From Salinispora pacifica CNR114 (GTDB lineage: Bacteria > Actinomycetota > Actinomycetes > Mycobacteriales > Micromonosporaceae), in assembly GCF_000514775.1 (NCBI RefSeq), contig NZ_AZWO01000001.1:1-64000 (forward strand): DNA of 64,000 nucleotides. The letters run 5' to 3'. Each line of letters starts with the position of its first letter. Within the stretch, counting starts at the first letter, position 1. The position numbers and the translations under genes were made by a program. Below the pieces are notes generated by a model that saw only the letters and a program-made list of their open reading frames with translations, was not told where the DNA came from and did no database searches. This document shows positions 16,721 to 33,101 of this stretch, piece by piece.

Positions 16721-16982
16721 TATTCTTGTCGCGAAGTTCCACCCAGAGACCGCTGGTCACCGTGCCTCGGCACGGTCGAAGGTTCCGCGATGACGGGCGA
16801 CCCGCGCAGGGCGGCAAGCGAAAACAGGTTGTCTCCCACGGTCCGCCGACTGTGGTTCCAGGCCCAGCCTTTCGCCCCGTGCGCCCTGCGCCGGGGCTTT
16901 TCTCGTTGCGGTGTTCCTCCGGATCCGCCGTCGGCTACCGCCGATGACGGTGACCAGCCTGGAGTAACGAGAGAGGAGGGAC
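16721..16982 (+). promoter_or_regulatory. rplJ leader, probable L10 autoregulatory leader RNA
   Basis: TATTCT at 16721-16726 is a candidate -10 with no good -35. The leader contains three structural elements. A hairpin pairs 16836-16842 with 16849-16855. A long-range 10-bp helix can pair 16804-16813 with 16882-16891. A terminator-like stem lies at 16874-16897, and its loop is the 3' strand of that long-range helix. L10(L12) complexes are known to regulate rplJL through leaders of this kind. Assignment to that class is inference from position and pairing. The 405-base gap before rplJ holds no gene. Confidence 0.55.
16874..16901 (+). terminator. Attenuator-like hairpin with U tract before rplJ
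   Basis: gccccg (16874-16879) pairs with cggggc (16892-16897) and is followed by tttt. It lies 81 bases upstream of the rplJ start, so full termination would silence the operon; attenuation is the likely role. Confidence 0.6.
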
Positions 16983-17528
16983 ATGGCGGACAAGCCGATC
17001 CGGGCCGACAAGGCCACGGCCGTCGTCGAGCTGACCGAGAGCTTCCGCAACGCGGGCGCGACCGTGCTGACCGAGTACCGTGGTCTGACGGTCTCCCAGC
17101 TCACCCAGCTGCGGCGCTCGCTCGGCACGGAGACCACCTACACGATCGCCAAGAACACGCTGGCCAAGCGTGCCGCGGCGGACGCGGGTATCTCCGGGCT
17201 CGATGAGCTGTTCACCGGTCCTACCGCGCTGACTTTCGTTTCGGGCGACGTCGTCGAGGCGGCCAAGGGTCTTCGCGATTTCGCGAAGACCAACCCGAAG
17301 CTGGTCATCAAGGGCGGTGTTTTCGAGGGCAAGGCCATCACTGCGGCCGAGGTCACGAAGCTCGCCGACCTGGAGTCCCGCGAGGTGCTGCTGGCCAAGC
17401 TGGCCGGTGCCATGAAGGGCAACCTGAGCAAGGCCGCGTCGCTGTTCCAGGCGCCGATGGCCAAGACGGCCCGCCTGGCGGCTGCCCTGCAGGACAAGCG
17501 CGAGAAGGAAGGCGCCGAGGCGGCCTGA
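16983..17528 (+). CDS. rplJ: 50S ribosomal protein L10
   Basis: A 181-residue stalk protein that anchors L7/L12 dimers to 23S rRNA. The N-terminal RNA-binding domain ([33 protein letters not shown]) and the C-terminal helix that binds L12 (about residues 140-175) are present. ATG at 16983 follows gagaggaggg. It is co-transcribed with rplL and is the likely sensor of the leader upstream. Confidence 0.97.
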   Translation: MADKPIRADKATAVVELTESFRNAGATVLTEYRGLTVSQLTQLRRSLGTETTYTIAKNTLAKRAAADAGISGLDELFTGPTALTFVSGDVVEAAKGLRDFAKTNPKLVIKGGVFEGKAITAAEVTKLADLESREVLLAKLAGAMKGNLSKAASLFQAPMAKTARLAAALQDKREKEGAEAA

Positions 17529-17583
17529 GGCTGCCCCGGTGCACACGATTCTTAGCAACACCACTTGAGAAAGGACGCCAGAC

Positions 17584-17970
17584 ATGGCGAAGCTCAGCAC
17601 CGACGAGCTGCTCGACGCGTTCAAGGAGATGACGCTGATCGAGCTCTCTGAGTTCGTGAAGCAGTTCGAGGAGACCTTCGAGGTCACCGCCGCGGCTCCG
17701 GTCGCCGTGGCCGCTGGCGCCCCGGCCGCCGGTGCTGCTGCCCCGGTCGAGGAGGAGCAGGACGAGTTCGACGTCATCCTCGAGGCCGACGGTGGCAAGA
17801 AGATTCAGGTCATCAAGGTCGTGCGTGAGCTGACCGGCCTGGGCCTCAAGGAGGCCAAGGACCTGGTTGAGTCCGCGCCGAAGGCGATCCTGGAGAAGGC
17901 CAACAAGGAGACCGCCGACAAGGCCAAGGCCAAGCTCGAGGGCGAGGGCGCCAAGGTCACCCTCAAGTGA
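17584..17970 (+). CDS. rplL: 50S ribosomal protein L7/L12
   Basis: A 128-residue stalk protein that recruits translation GTPases. The N-terminal dimerisation helix (residues 1-35), an Ala/Pro/Gly hinge (37-53) and the globular C-terminal domain ([29 protein letters not shown]) are all present. ATG at 17584 follows gaaagga. Two tandem hairpins lie downstream, before the separate rpoB promoter. Confidence 0.97.
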   Translation: MAKLSTDELLDAFKEMTLIELSEFVKQFEETFEVTAAAPVAVAAGAPAAGAAAPVEEEQDEFDVILEADGGKKIQVIKVVRELTGLGLKEAKDLVESAPKAILEKANKETADKAKAKLEGEGAKVTLK

Positions 17971-18030
17971 CCTTGTGCTAACCCCGGTGGGGTGTCTGGT
18001 GTACGTGTGCCGGGGCACCCTGCGGCACGA

Positions 18031-18063
18031 CGGGCGGCGATCCGGTCAGCGGATCGCCGCCCG
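18031..18063 (+). terminator. First hairpin after rplL
   Basis: A perfect 13-bp stem (18031-18043 with 18051-18063), loop ggtcagc, 60 bases after rplL. Confidence 0.65.
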
Positions 18064-18077
18064 CCCGTGTTGGTGGC

Positions 18078-18104
18078 CTACCGCCCAGCCGAGCTGGGCG
18101 GTAG
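18078..18104 (+). terminator. Second tandem hairpin after rplL
   Basis: A perfect 12-bp stem (18078-18089 with 18093-18104), 3-base loop cga, beginning 14 bases after the first hairpin. Paired terminators would lower read-through from rplJL into rpoBC. Confidence 0.65.
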
Positions 18105-18393
18105 GCGCGGTTGGTTGGAGCCTGGCCTGTCGGTCCGCCCACGCAGCTGCGCCGGGTCTCCGGCGCCGACGGGGAGCGGTGGGTCGCAGCTGGCGGTAGC
18201 CGGCTCTTGACGCGGCCGGGCCCGGCAGGCACGCTGAAACCAGCAAGACTTTCCGCGCTTGCAACGGTCGCCACGTGGGTGCGGGCTCGGCGAGTCGCCC
18301 GACGGCCGCAAGGTGGCCCGGTGGGAGTGTCGCGTTCCGAGCGGCCCGGCATGAGGTTCCGAGGCGCGTTCCGCGATGACCTGCGGGGTTGGC

Positions 18394-18422
18394 TGGACAG
18401 CGGCCAGCCTCTCGGCTACACT
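18394..18422 (+). promoter_or_regulatory. rpoB promoter
   Basis: TGGACA (18394-18399) and TACACT (18417-18422) with a 17-base spacer are the best consensus pair in the window. It predicts a start near 18429 and a leader of about 120 bases. Confidence 0.65.
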
Positions 18423-18549
18423 GCTAGTTTGCGCTGCCTTCCGAATTTACCCCTGCTCGGAAATGTCCGATTGTGGATATTTCTGGTGGGGTTATTGGAG
18501 TGCGCGCGTACCAGCCGTTCTGCAGCACCGGTCCTCGGAAGGACGCATC

Positions 18550-21981
<3,432 letters not shown>

Positions 21982-22061
21982 GTGGCGAGGGTTGCGGGCC
22001 GGCCGGCCCGCAACCCCGCCGAGAGCTAGCTAGAGATCAGACACGACACGAGGGATATAAC

Positions 22062-25955
<3,894 letters not shown>

Positions 25956-25967
25956 ACCCCGTGCTGG

Positions 25968-25998
25968 ACGCGGCCCCCGGCGTTGCCGGGGGCCGCGT
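25968..25998 (+). terminator. Terminator of rpoBC
   Basis: A perfect 14-bp stem (25968-25981 with 25985-25998), loop gtt, starting 13 bases after the rpoC stop and followed by gttc. Confidence 0.8.
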
Positions 25999-26008
25999 CG
26001 TGTTCGGT

Positions 26009-26050
<42 letters not shown>

Positions 26051-26056
26051 GGCCGC

Positions 26057-26062
26057 TACCGT
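26057..26062 (+). promoter_or_regulatory. -10 box of leaderless VOC gene
   Basis: TACCGT ends 7 bases before ATG 26070, which lacks a ribosome-binding site. The -35 position falls within the GGTGTC array. Confidence 0.4.
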
Positions 26063-26069
26063 CCTCGGC

Positions 26070-26441
26070 ATGTCCGACAGTCCGCTGCGTAGGGTAGACA
26101 CCGTCTTCGTCAAGGTTGATGATCCACATGCCGTGGCGCAGTGGTACCAGGAGACCCTGGGCTGGCCCGAGCGCTTCCGCACCTCGCACATCGTGGTGCT
26201 CCAGGCCCCCGAGGGCCCGCCGGTGACTCTGATCAACCCGGCGGGAGGCGAGTGGTCCGGTTTCAACTTTCACGCCCCCGACGCCGTCGCCGCCCGGCGG
26301 TGGCTGATCGAGCGGGGGGCCGAGGTCGGTGAGCTGAATCAGGCCCCGGACCAGCCAGTGATCTGGTTCTGGTTTCGTGATCCGCTGGGTAACCGGCTCG
26401 AGGTCTGTTCCTATCCAGGTCCGGGCATGATGGGGGCATGA
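26070..26441 (+). CDS. VOC-family (glyoxalase/bleomycin-resistance fold) protein
   Basis: A 123-residue single-domain protein of the vicinal oxygen chelate superfamily. VDTVFVKVDDPHAVAQWYQE is the first beta-alpha unit, and FRDPLGNRLEVCSYPG is the typical C-terminal signature with its metal-ligand Glu. The substrate is unknown. ATG at 26070 was chosen; an upstream in-frame TTG at 25983 would read the hexamer array as a Val-Ser repeat and is considered unlikely. It overlaps the next gene by ATGA. Confidence 0.82.
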   Translation: MSDSPLRRVDTVFVKVDDPHAVAQWYQETLGWPERFRTSHIVVLQAPEGPPVTLINPAGGEWSGFNFHAPDAVAARRWLIERGAEVGELNQAPDQPVIWFWFRDPLGNRLEVCSYPGPGMMGA

Positions 26442-26809
26442 GCACCGCTGCCGAGCCCACCCCGGTCGCCCTGCTGGGGCTGCCCCGGCACCCGCAGGAC
26501 CCCGAGCCGGTGCGGTCAACCAAGGCGCGGGCGGTCTTCGCGCTCGGGCTGTTCGGGGCCCTGACCGGCCTGTTCGTCGGGGGAGTGGTGCCGGCCACCG
26601 TGGCACTCGTGTTGGCGCGACAGGCGCGTCGTGAGGCGTACCGGTCTGGGGGGTTTCTCACCGGAGCGGCGTGGCTGCGACGGGGGGAGCGACTGGCCTG
26701 GACCGGCCTGGTGCTGACCATGGTTGTGCTGACCGTCCTGGTGGTGATGGGTGTCATTCGGCTGGCGGAGGCTCCCTACGGCCAGGATTTCGCCCCGAAC
26801 ATGGACTGA
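26438..26809 (+). CDS. DUF4190-like small membrane protein
   Basis: A 123-residue protein overlapping the VOC gene stop by 4 bases. A Pro-rich cytosolic head (residues 1-28) is followed by two membrane helices: about 33-58 (AVFALGLFGALTGLFVGGVV) and 85-110 (GLVLTMVVLTVLVVMGVI). They are separated by a basic loop with RQARREAYRSG. This layout fits DUF4190 proteins of actinobacteria, whose function is unknown. It may be translationally coupled to the VOC gene. Confidence 0.7.
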   Translation: MSTAAEPTPVALLGLPRHPQDPEPVRSTKARAVFALGLFGALTGLFVGGVVPATVALVLARQARREAYRSGGFLTGAAWLRRGERLAWTGLVLTMVVLTVLVVMGVIRLAEAPYGQDFAPNMD

Positions 26810-26911
26810 CCGTTGGCAGCGTTGACCAAGTCGGGCACCGCCCGCGGGCCGCGCAGCGGTAGCCTGACCGATGTTCGGCGCTTGGGCGTCGACTGCCGAC
26901 CTGGAGGACCT

Positions 26912-27529
26912 GTGACCGATCCGGCACGCCCACAGGGCACCGACCCGACGGCACCCGGCGGGCCGCAGGGGCCAGTCGAGGGGGCGCCCCCGCCATCACC
27001 GCTGCGGGCGCCGACGCCAGACCCGTGGGCCCGGCCACCAGCGCCGTCCGGTCCGGCGGGCACGCCACCGACCGCAACGCCCGGTTGGGGCCCCCTGCCG
27101 GTGGTGTCTCCGCCGCCACCGCGGGAGGCGCTGGGTCGGCCGAGTCAGATTCATCCGGTGCCGGGTACGCCGTTCGGGGTTGTGCACCTCGACGTGCCGG
27201 CGGTCACCTCCGGTCTCGCGGTGGGGTCCCTGGTCGTGGGGATTGTTTCGATTCTGGTCTCGTTGCCGGTGGTCGGTTTCGGCGTGATTGGGGCGGGTGG
27301 GGACGGTGCGTGGGCTGCGGGAGCCTTCGCCATGTTGGGCGTCCTTACCGGGGCGGGCGCTGTTGGTGTCGGCTTGTTCGGGCTGCGGCAGATCCGTCGG
27401 CCGATGCCGCCGCCGGCGGTCCGGTTCTCCGGGCGGGGATTGGCCTGGGCCGGAGTGAGCTGCGGTGGTGCCGGGCTGCTGCTCAACCTGGGTGGGCTTG
27501 GGTTGGCACTGCTCGTGGGGTTGTCCTGA
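26912..27529 (+). CDS. Proline-rich DUF4190 membrane protein
   Basis: A 205-residue protein. GTG at 26912 follows ctggaggacc. The first 100 residues are a disordered Pro/Gly/Ala domain (over 30 percent Pro in places). Three hydrophobic helices follow: about 108-135 (VTSGLAVGSLVVGIVSILVS), 140-170 and 185-203. The arrangement of a Pro-rich cytosolic head plus a DUF4190-type membrane unit recurs in actinobacteria. The function is unknown. It is similar in layout to the preceding gene and may be a distant paralogue. Confidence 0.72.
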   Translation: MTDPARPQGTDPTAPGGPQGPVEGAPPPSPLRAPTPDPWARPPAPSGPAGTPPTATPGWGPLPVVSPPPPREALGRPSQIHPVPGTPFGVVHLDVPAVTSGLAVGSLVVGIVSILVSLPVVGFGVIGAGGDGAWAAGAFAMLGVLTGAGAVGVGLFGLRQIRRPMPPPAVRFSGRGLAWAGVSCGGAGLLLNLGGLGLALLVGLS

Positions 27530-27675
27530 TCGTTTAGGGCTGATTGCGCGGGGCGTGGGGAACCGAGGGCCGCGGAATCGTCGCCGGGTGCAGCCGGTAC
27601 ACTCGGTGGGTGCCCGGCACGGGCGCGCAGGCCGAACGGTCTCGACCGGTGGGTGAGCCCGCTGGCCGCCCGGTT

Positions 27676-27704
27676 TTGACCTGCGCGGTTGTGGTAGGTA
27701 CCCT
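27676..27704 (+). promoter_or_regulatory. Promoter of the str operon
   Basis: TTGACC (27676-27681) and TACCCT (27699-27704) with a 17-base spacer, followed by a pyrimidine-rich start region. Confidence 0.6.
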
Positions 27705-27867
27705 TTCTTCTTGTGCCCAGGCATGCCTGGGCAGTTCGTGCGTGCGCTGTGATCTCGCTTCGTGGGTGTTCTCACGGTGCACGACGACAACCAGAGATCC
27801 GGCCACCTCGCGCCGGTGACCAAACCCGGTTTTCGCCCGTGAGTGACGACCGGGAAACCGCGAATCG

Positions 27868-27887
27868 GCGACACGCCCGACCGCGGG
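27868..27887 (+). repeat. Leader element shared with the rpsJ leader (copy 1)
   Basis: gcgacacgcccgaccgcggg occurs here, 114 bases before rpsL, and identically at 32683-32702 before rpsJ. The sequence can form a small hairpin (cccg-accg-cggg). Confidence 0.8.
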
Positions 27888-28001
27888 TGCTGGGACCCCG
27901 GCAGGTGGCCCTGGTTGGAGTGTAGGAGAGCCGTCCATCCGGCCGGCTAGAAGCAGACGGCGCGGTTGCCTGCTGGCGACCGAAGGGAGCGGAGAAACCC
28001 G

Positions 28002-28376
28002 GTGCCCACCATTCAGCAGCTGGTCCGAAAGGGCCGTCAGGCCAAGACGACCAAGACGAAAACCCCCGCCCTGAAGGGGTCCCCGCAGCGGCGGGGCGTG
28101 TGCACCCGGGTGTACACCACCACCCCGAAGAAGCCGAACTCGGCGCTGCGTAAGGTCGCTCGGGTCAAGCTCAGCAGCCAGATCGAGGTGACCGCCTACA
28201 TTCCGGGCGTCGGTCACAACCTCCAGGAGCACTCGATCGTGCTGGTCCGCGGTGGCCGGGTGAAGGACCTCCCCGGTGTGCGGTACAAGATCGTGCGTGG
28301 CTCGCTGGACACCCAGGGTGTCCGCAACCGCAAGCAGGCGCGTAGCCGCTACGGCGCGAAGAAGGAGAAGAGCTGA
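28002..28376 (+). CDS. rpsL: 30S ribosomal protein S12
   Basis: A 124-residue decoding-centre protein. GTG at 28002 follows ggagcggag. Lys43 (TTPKKPNS) and Lys88 (GGRVKDLPG), the common streptomycin-resistance positions, are wild type, so the sequence predicts streptomycin sensitivity at the ribosome. It is the first gene of rpsL-rpsG-fusA-tuf. rpsG begins one base after its stop codon. Confidence 0.98.
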   Translation: MPTIQQLVRKGRQAKTTKTKTPALKGSPQRRGVCTRVYTTTPKKPNSALRKVARVKLSSQIEVTAYIPGVGHNLQEHSIVLVRGGRVKDLPGVRYKIVRGSLDTQGVRNRKQARSRYGAKKEKS

Positions 28377-28377
28377 C

Positions 28378-28848
28378 ATGCCGCGTAAGGGACCCGCTCC
28401 GCGGCGGCCACTGGTCGCTGACCCGGTGTACAACTCGCCGCTGGTCACCCAGCTGGTAAACAAGATCCTGCTGCGCGGCAAGCGCCAGCTCGCCGAGACC
28501 CTCGTCTACGCGGCGCTGGAGGGTTGCCGGGAGAAGTCCGGCACCGACCCCGTGGTCACCCTCAAGCGGGCGATGGACAACGTCAAGCCGACGCTCGAGG
28601 TGCGTAGCCGTCGGGTTGGTGGCGCCACCTACCAGGTGCCGGTCGAGGTTCGTCCGGCCCGCGCCACCACCCTGGGCCTGCGCTGGCTGGTTACCTACGC
28701 CCGTGCCCGGCGCGAGAAGACCATGGTTGAGCGGCTGATGAACGAGCTGCTGGACGCGAGCAACGGCCTCGGCGCCGCCGTCAAGCGGCGCGAGGACACC
28801 CACAAGATGGCCGAGTCCAACAAGGCCTTCGCGCACTACCGCTGGTAA
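28378..28848 (+). CDS. rpsG: 30S ribosomal protein S7
   Basis: A 156-residue primary binder of the 3' major domain of 16S rRNA, in the head of the 30S subunit. [10 protein letters not shown] begins at ATG 28378 directly after rpsL, and the conserved [18 protein letters not shown] lies near residue 115. In E. coli S7 represses the str operon; a homologous site was not identified here. Confidence 0.98.
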   Translation: MPRKGPAPRRPLVADPVYNSPLVTQLVNKILLRGKRQLAETLVYAALEGCREKSGTDPVVTLKRAMDNVKPTLEVRSRRVGGATYQVPVEVRPARATTLGLRWLVTYARARREKTMVERLMNELLDASNGLGAAVKRREDTHKMAESNKAFAHYRW

Positions 28849-28922
28849 CACCCGGGTTCCGGCGCCGTCTCGGCGCCGGAACCACACCAGTTGTGTCGAG
28901 ACGACGATAAGTAGGGATTGAA

Positions 28923-31019
28923 GTGGCCGCCGCAGACGCGCTCGCCAACGTACGCAACATCGGCATCATGGCGCACATCGATGCCGGTAAGACCACTACC
29001 ACCGAGCGAATCCTGTTCTACACCGGTATCACCTACAAGATCGGTGAGGTTCATGAGGGCGCTGCCGTCATGGACTGGATGGCGCAGGAGCAGGAGCGCG
29101 GTATCACGATCACTTCCGCCGCCACGAAGTGCGAGTGGAAGGGCCACACGATTCAGATCATCGATACGCCCGGCCACGTCGACTTCACGGTCGAGGTCGA
29201 GCGGTCGCTGCGGGTTCTGGATGGTGCGGTCGCGGTCTACGACGGAGTCGCCGGCGTGGAGCCGCAGACGGAGAACGTCTGGCGTCAGGCCGACAAGTAC
29301 AACGTCCCGCGGATGTGCTTCGTCAACAAGCTCGACCGGACCGGTGCAGACTTCTTCCGCTGCGTCCAGATGATGGTGGACCGGCTCAACGCCACCCCGT
29401 TGGTGCTTCAGGTCCCGATTGGGCTCGAGTCCGAGCACATCGGCGTCGTTGACCTGATCGGCATGCGTGCCCTCACCTGGCGTGGGGAAACCCAGAAGGG
29501 CGAGGACTACGCGGTCGAGGAGATCCCGGCCGAGTTGACCGACGTCGCCACCGAGTGGCGCGAGAAGCTGATGGAGACGCTGGCCGACGTCGACGACGCG
29601 GTGATGGAGAAGTACCTGGAGGGCGAGGACTTCTCCATCGAGGAGATCAAGGCTGCCATCCGCCGGGCGACCATCGCCGGTAAGGCCAACCCGGTCCTCT
29701 GCGGCTCCGCCTTCAAGAACAAGGGCGTCCAGCCGATGCTCGACGCCGTGGTCGACTACCTGCCGTCGCCGCTGGATGTCCCGGCGATCGAGGGCACCGC
29801 GACCGACGGTGAGACCCCGCTGCTGCGGAAGCCGTCCACCTCGGAGCCGTTCTCCGGTCTCGCCTTCAAGATCCAGACCGACAAGCACCTTGGGAAGCTG
29901 ACCTACGTCCGGGTCTACTCCGGTGTGGTCGAGACCGGTTCGCAGGTGGTCAACTCCACCAAGGACCGCAAGGAGCGGATCGGCAAGATCTACCAGATGC
30001 ACGCCAACAAGCGGGAGGAGCGCGGCTCCGCCAAGGCTGGCGACATCATCGCGGTTCAGGGCCTCAAGCAGACCACCACCGGTGACACCCTCTGCGACCC
30101 GGCGAACCCGGTCATCCTTGAGTCGATGACCTTCCCGGAGCCGGTCATCGAGGTGGCCATCGAGCCGAAGACCAAGGCCGACCAGGAGAAGCTGAGCACC
30201 GCCATCCAGCGGCTGGCCGAGGAGGACCCGACCTTCCGCGTCAAGCTGGACGACGAGACCGGGCAGACGGTCATCTCCGGCATGGGTGAGCTGCACCTGG
30301 ACATCCTGGTGGACCGGATGCGCCGCGAGTTCAACGTCGAGGCGAACATCGGTAAGCCGCAGGTGGCGTACCGCGAGACCATCCGCCGCAAGGTGGAGAA
30401 GGTTGAGTACACCCACAAGAAGCAGACCGGTGGCTCCGGCCAGTACGCCCGGGTGATCATCAGTCTGGAGCCGTTGCCCCTGGACAACGACGCTCCAACC
30501 TACGAGTTCGCCAACGCCGTCACCGGTGGTCGCATCCCCCGGGAGTTCATCCCCTCGGTGGACGCGGGTGCGCAGGATGCCATGCAGTACGGCATTCTGG
30601 CCGGCTTCCCGCTGGTCGGGGTGAAGCTGACGCTGGTGGACGGTCAGTACCACGAGGTCGACTCGTCTGAGATGGCGTTCAAGATCGCCGGTTCGATGGT
30701 GCTGAAGGACGCGGCCCGCAAGGCCGATCCGGCACTGCTCGAGCCGATGATGGCCGTTGAGGTCACCACTCCAGAGGAGAACATGGGTGACGTCGTCGGT
30801 GATATTAACTCCCGTCGAGGCATAATCCAGGCGATGGAGGATCGCGGCGGTGCCCGCGTCGTCCGTGCCCTGGTGCCGTTGTCGGAGATGTTCGGCTACG
30901 TCGGCGACCTGCGGTCGAAGACCCAGGGCCGGGCTAGCTACAGCATGCAGTTCGACTCCTACGCCGAGGTCCCGGCCTCGGTGGCGAAGGAGATCATCGC
31001 CAAGGCGACCGGCGAGTGA
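28923..31019 (+). CDS. fusA: Elongation factor G
   Basis: A 698-residue GTPase that drives translocation and ribosome recycling. G1 is [16 protein letters not shown]2 RGITIT, G3 DTPGHVD and G4 [10 protein letters not shown]. Domains II-V follow at full length (GMGELHLDI and TVISGMGE in [16 protein letters not shown] in V). GTG at 28923 follows gtagggattg, a weak ribosome-binding site. Confidence 0.98.
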   Translation: MAAADALANVRNIGIMAHIDAGKTTTTERILFYTGITYKIGEVHEGAAVMDWMAQEQERGITITSAATKCEWKGHTIQIIDTPGHVDFTVEVERSLRVLDGAVAVYDGVAGVEPQTENVWRQADKYNVPRMCFVNKLDRTGADFFRCVQMMVDRLNATPLVLQVPIGLESEHIGVVDLIGMRALTWRGETQKGEDYAVEEIPAELTDVATEWREKLMETLADVDDAVMEKYLEGEDFSIEEIKAAIRRATIAGKANPVLCGSAFKNKGVQPMLDAVVDYLPSPLDVPAIEGTATDGETPLLRKPSTSEPFSGLAFKIQTDKHLGKLTYVRVYSGVVETGSQVVNSTKDRKERIGKIYQMHANKREERGSAKAGDIIAVQGLKQTTTGDTLCDPANPVILESMTFPEPVIEVAIEPKTKADQEKLSTAIQRLAEEDPTFRVKLDDETGQTVISGMGELHLDILVDRMRREFNVEANIGKPQVAYRETIRRKVEKVEYTHKKQTGGSGQYARVIISLEPLPLDNDAPTYEFANAVTGGRIPREFIPSVDAGAQDAMQYGILAGFPLVGVKLTLVDGQYHEVDSSEMAFKIAGSMVLKDAARKADPALLEPMMAVEVTTPEENMGDVVGDINSRRGIIQAMEDRGGARVVRALVPLSEMFGYVGDLRSKTQGRASYSMQFDSYAEVPASVAKEIIAKATGE

Positions 31020-31110
31020 CACTCGCCTGAGCCGGTTGATGAGCCGGGGCGGTCGCGGGAGGGTCTCCCGCCCGTGACCACCTCGGTCGGAGGGCATGAA
31101 TCTGGGCCTG

Positions 31111-31116
31111 TAGGCT
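31111..31116 (+). promoter_or_regulatory. Possible -10 of an internal tuf promoter
   Basis: TAGGCT in the 220-base fusA-tuf gap, identical to the rpmG -10. No convincing -35 was found. A 7-bp hairpin (gcgggag-ggt-ctcccgc, 31055-31071) precedes it and could cause partial termination after fusA. Confidence 0.35.
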
Positions 31117-31239
31117 TCATCGCCGCAGAGCTCACAAATGGCTTCCCGGCCGTCAGGCCGGAAAGGCTGTCGACAGAGTCCTAAGCGCCGACCGGCGCGC
31201 CGGGGCGAACGAACCAAGAAAGTCCACAGGAGGACACCA

Positions 31240-32433
31240 GTGGCGAAGGCGAAGTTCGAGCGGACTAAGCCGCACGTCAACATCGGCACCATTGGTCACA
31301 TCGACCACGGTAAGACGACGCTGACGGCGGCCATCACCAAGGTCCTGCACGACCAGTACCCGGACCTGAACCCGTACATGCCGTTCGACGAGATCGACAA
31401 GGCGCCGGAGGAGAAGGCCCGCGGTATCACGATCTCGATCGCGCACGTCGAGTACCAGACCGAGGCGCGGCACTACGCGCACGTCGACTGCCCCGGGCAC
31501 GCCGACTACATCAAGAACATGATCACCGGTGCGGCACAGATGGACGGCGCGATCCTCGTGGTCGCGGCGACCGACGGCCCGATGCCGCAGACCCGCGAGC
31601 ACGTGCTGCTGGCCCGCCAGGTCGGCGTGCCGTACATCGTCGTGGCGCTCAACAAGAGCGACATGGTTGACGACGAGGAGCTCCTTGAGCTCGTCGAGCT
31701 CGAGGTCCGTGAGCTGCTCTCCTCGCAGGAGTACCCGGGTGACGACCTGCCGGTCGTGCGGGTGTCCGCGCTGAAGGCCCTTGAGGGCGACCCGGAGTGG
31801 GCCGGCAAGCTCATGGAGCTGATGACCGCGGTCGACACCTCGATCCCGCAGCCGGAGCGCGAGACCGAGAAGCCGTTCCTGATGCCGATCGAGGACGTCT
31901 TCACGATCACCGGCCGGGGCACGGTCGTCACCGGTCGCGCCGAGCGTGGCGTGCTGAAGCCGAACGAGGAGGTGGAGCTCGTCGGCATCCGCGAGAAGTC
32001 GACGAAGACCACCTGCACCGGCATCGAGATGTTCCGCAAGCTGCTGGACGAGGCGCGTGCGGGTGAGAACGTCGGTCTGCTGCTGCGTGGCGTGAAGCGC
32101 GAGGACGTCGAGCGCGGCATGGTCGTCATCAAGCCGGGCACCGCCACCCCGCACACCGAGTTCGAGGCGACGGTCTACATCCTCTCCAAGGAGGAGGGTG
32201 GCCGCCACACGCCGTTCTTCCAGAACTACCGTCCGCAGTTCTACTTCCGGACCACGGACGTTACCGGCGTTGTTACCCTCCCCGAGGGCACCGAGATGGT
32301 CATGCCGGGCGACAACACCACGATGACCGTGAAGCTGATCCAGCCCGTCGCGATGGAGGAGAACCTCAAGTTCGCGATCCGCGAGGGTGGCCGCACGGTT
32401 GGCGCGGGTCGCGTCACCAAGATCATTCAGTGA
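31240..32433 (+). CDS. tuf: Elongation factor Tu
   Basis: A 397-residue GTPase that delivers aminoacyl-tRNA. GTG at 31240 follows acaggagg. G1 is [15 protein letters not shown]2 includes RGITIS, G3 DCPGHADY and G4 NKSDM. Domains II and III are complete. It is the last gene of the str operon and the only tuf in the window. A small hairpin (tgccgc/gcggca, 32456-32474) follows 22 bases after the stop. Confidence 0.98.
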   Translation: MAKAKFERTKPHVNIGTIGHIDHGKTTLTAAITKVLHDQYPDLNPYMPFDEIDKAPEEKARGITISIAHVEYQTEARHYAHVDCPGHADYIKNMITGAAQMDGAILVVAATDGPMPQTREHVLLARQVGVPYIVVALNKSDMVDDEELLELVELEVRELLSSQEYPGDDLPVVRVSALKALEGDPEWAGKLMELMTAVDTSIPQPERETEKPFLMPIEDVFTITGRGTVVTGRAERGVLKPNEEVELVGIREKSTKTTCTGIEMFRKLLDEARAGENVGLLLRGVKREDVERGMVVIKPGTATPHTEFEATVYILSKEEGGRHTPFFQNYRPQFYFRTTDVTGVVTLPEGTEMVMPGDNTTMTVKLIQPVAMEENLKFAIREGGRTVGAGRVTKIIQ

Positions 32434-32617
32434 GCTAGGTAACCCCGATTAGGTGTGCCGCCGCTCGTGCGGCATACTAGTCAGGTTGCGTAACGATGGT
32501 TCGCCCGTTTGCGTTCGGCAGTGCCGAACCTCCGGGCGGGGGAACCAGTCGGGCGCAGGGTGGTCGGCGATTCTTCGCTGACCACCCTCGCGCGGCGTCT
32601 AGGTCGCCATAGTGCGA

Positions 32618-32645
32618 TTGACGTGATGACCCACCGCGGCAGAAT
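32618..32645 (+). promoter_or_regulatory. Candidate S10 operon promoter
   Basis: TTGACG (32618-32623) and CAGAAT (32640-32645) with a 16-base spacer, about 130 bases before rpsJ. Confidence 0.4.
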
Positions 32646-32682
32646 CGCTCCGGAATCCCGGGGCGGACTCTGAACCAAGGGC

Positions 32683-32702
32683 GCGACACGCCCGACCGCG
32701 GG
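32683..32702 (+). repeat. Leader element shared with the rpsL leader (copy 2)
   Basis: Identical 20-base copy of the element at 27868-27887, here 79 bases before the rpsJ ATG. Confidence 0.8.
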
Positions 32703-32781
32703 GGTCGGCGAAGCGGGCCCGGTGCCACTCGGCACGGGCGTCCGCAACACAGCGGCATCGAGAGAAGGAACAGAAGCCACT

Positions 32782-33090
32782 ATGGCGGGACAGAAGATCC
32801 GCATCCGGCTCAAGGCCTATGACCACGAGGTCGTCGACTCCTCGGCTCGGAAGATCGTCGAGACGGTGACGCGCACCGGGGCGCAGGTCGCAGGGCCGGT
32901 GCCGCTGCCCACGGAGATCAACCGTTTCTGCGTTATCCGCTCGCCGCACAAGTACAAGGACTCGCGCGAGCACTTCGAGATGCGCACGCACAAGCGGCTG
33001 ATCGACATCATCGACCCGACCCCGAAGACGGTCGACTCGCTCATGCGCCTCGACCTGCCGGCTGGCGTCGACATCGAGATCAAGCTGTAG
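32782..33090 (+). CDS. rpsJ: 30S ribosomal protein S10
   Basis: A 102-residue protein of the 30S head; it also binds NusB in antitermination. ATG at 32782 gives [19 protein letters not shown], the standard start. First gene of a long S10-spc transcription unit in which most downstream genes overlap or nearly touch. Confidence 0.98.
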
Positions 33091-33101
33091 GGATCGGACA
33101 A

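Larger units (their letters stand above)
17971..18549 (+). other. rplL-rpoB intergenic region, 579 bases
   Basis: It contains the two tandem hairpins (18031-18104) and the rpoB promoter (18394-18422). Bases 18105-18390 show no gene with a ribosome-binding site. Bases 18429-18549 form the rpoB leader, which is AT-richer (gaatttac, ggatatttctgg) than its surroundings. Confidence 0.65.
27530..28001 (+). other. str operon leader region, 472 bases
   Basis: It holds the rpsL promoter (27676-27704), an 18-base perfect palindrome centred at 27723/27724 (gcccaggcatgcctgggc), and the 20-base element at 27868-27887 that recurs in the rpsJ leader. A second TACACT hexamer (27598-27603) lacks a good -35. 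No gene was found. The leader is about 290 bases long if transcription starts near 27711. Confidence 0.6.
32434..32781 (+). other. S10 operon leader region, 348 bases
   Basis: It contains a short hairpin at 32456-32474, the 13-base element shared with the secY leader (32597-32609), a candidate promoter (32618-32645), the 20-base element shared with the rpsL leader (32683-32702) and a hairpin near 32716-32738 (gtgcc/ggcac). No gene was found. Confidence 0.6.
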
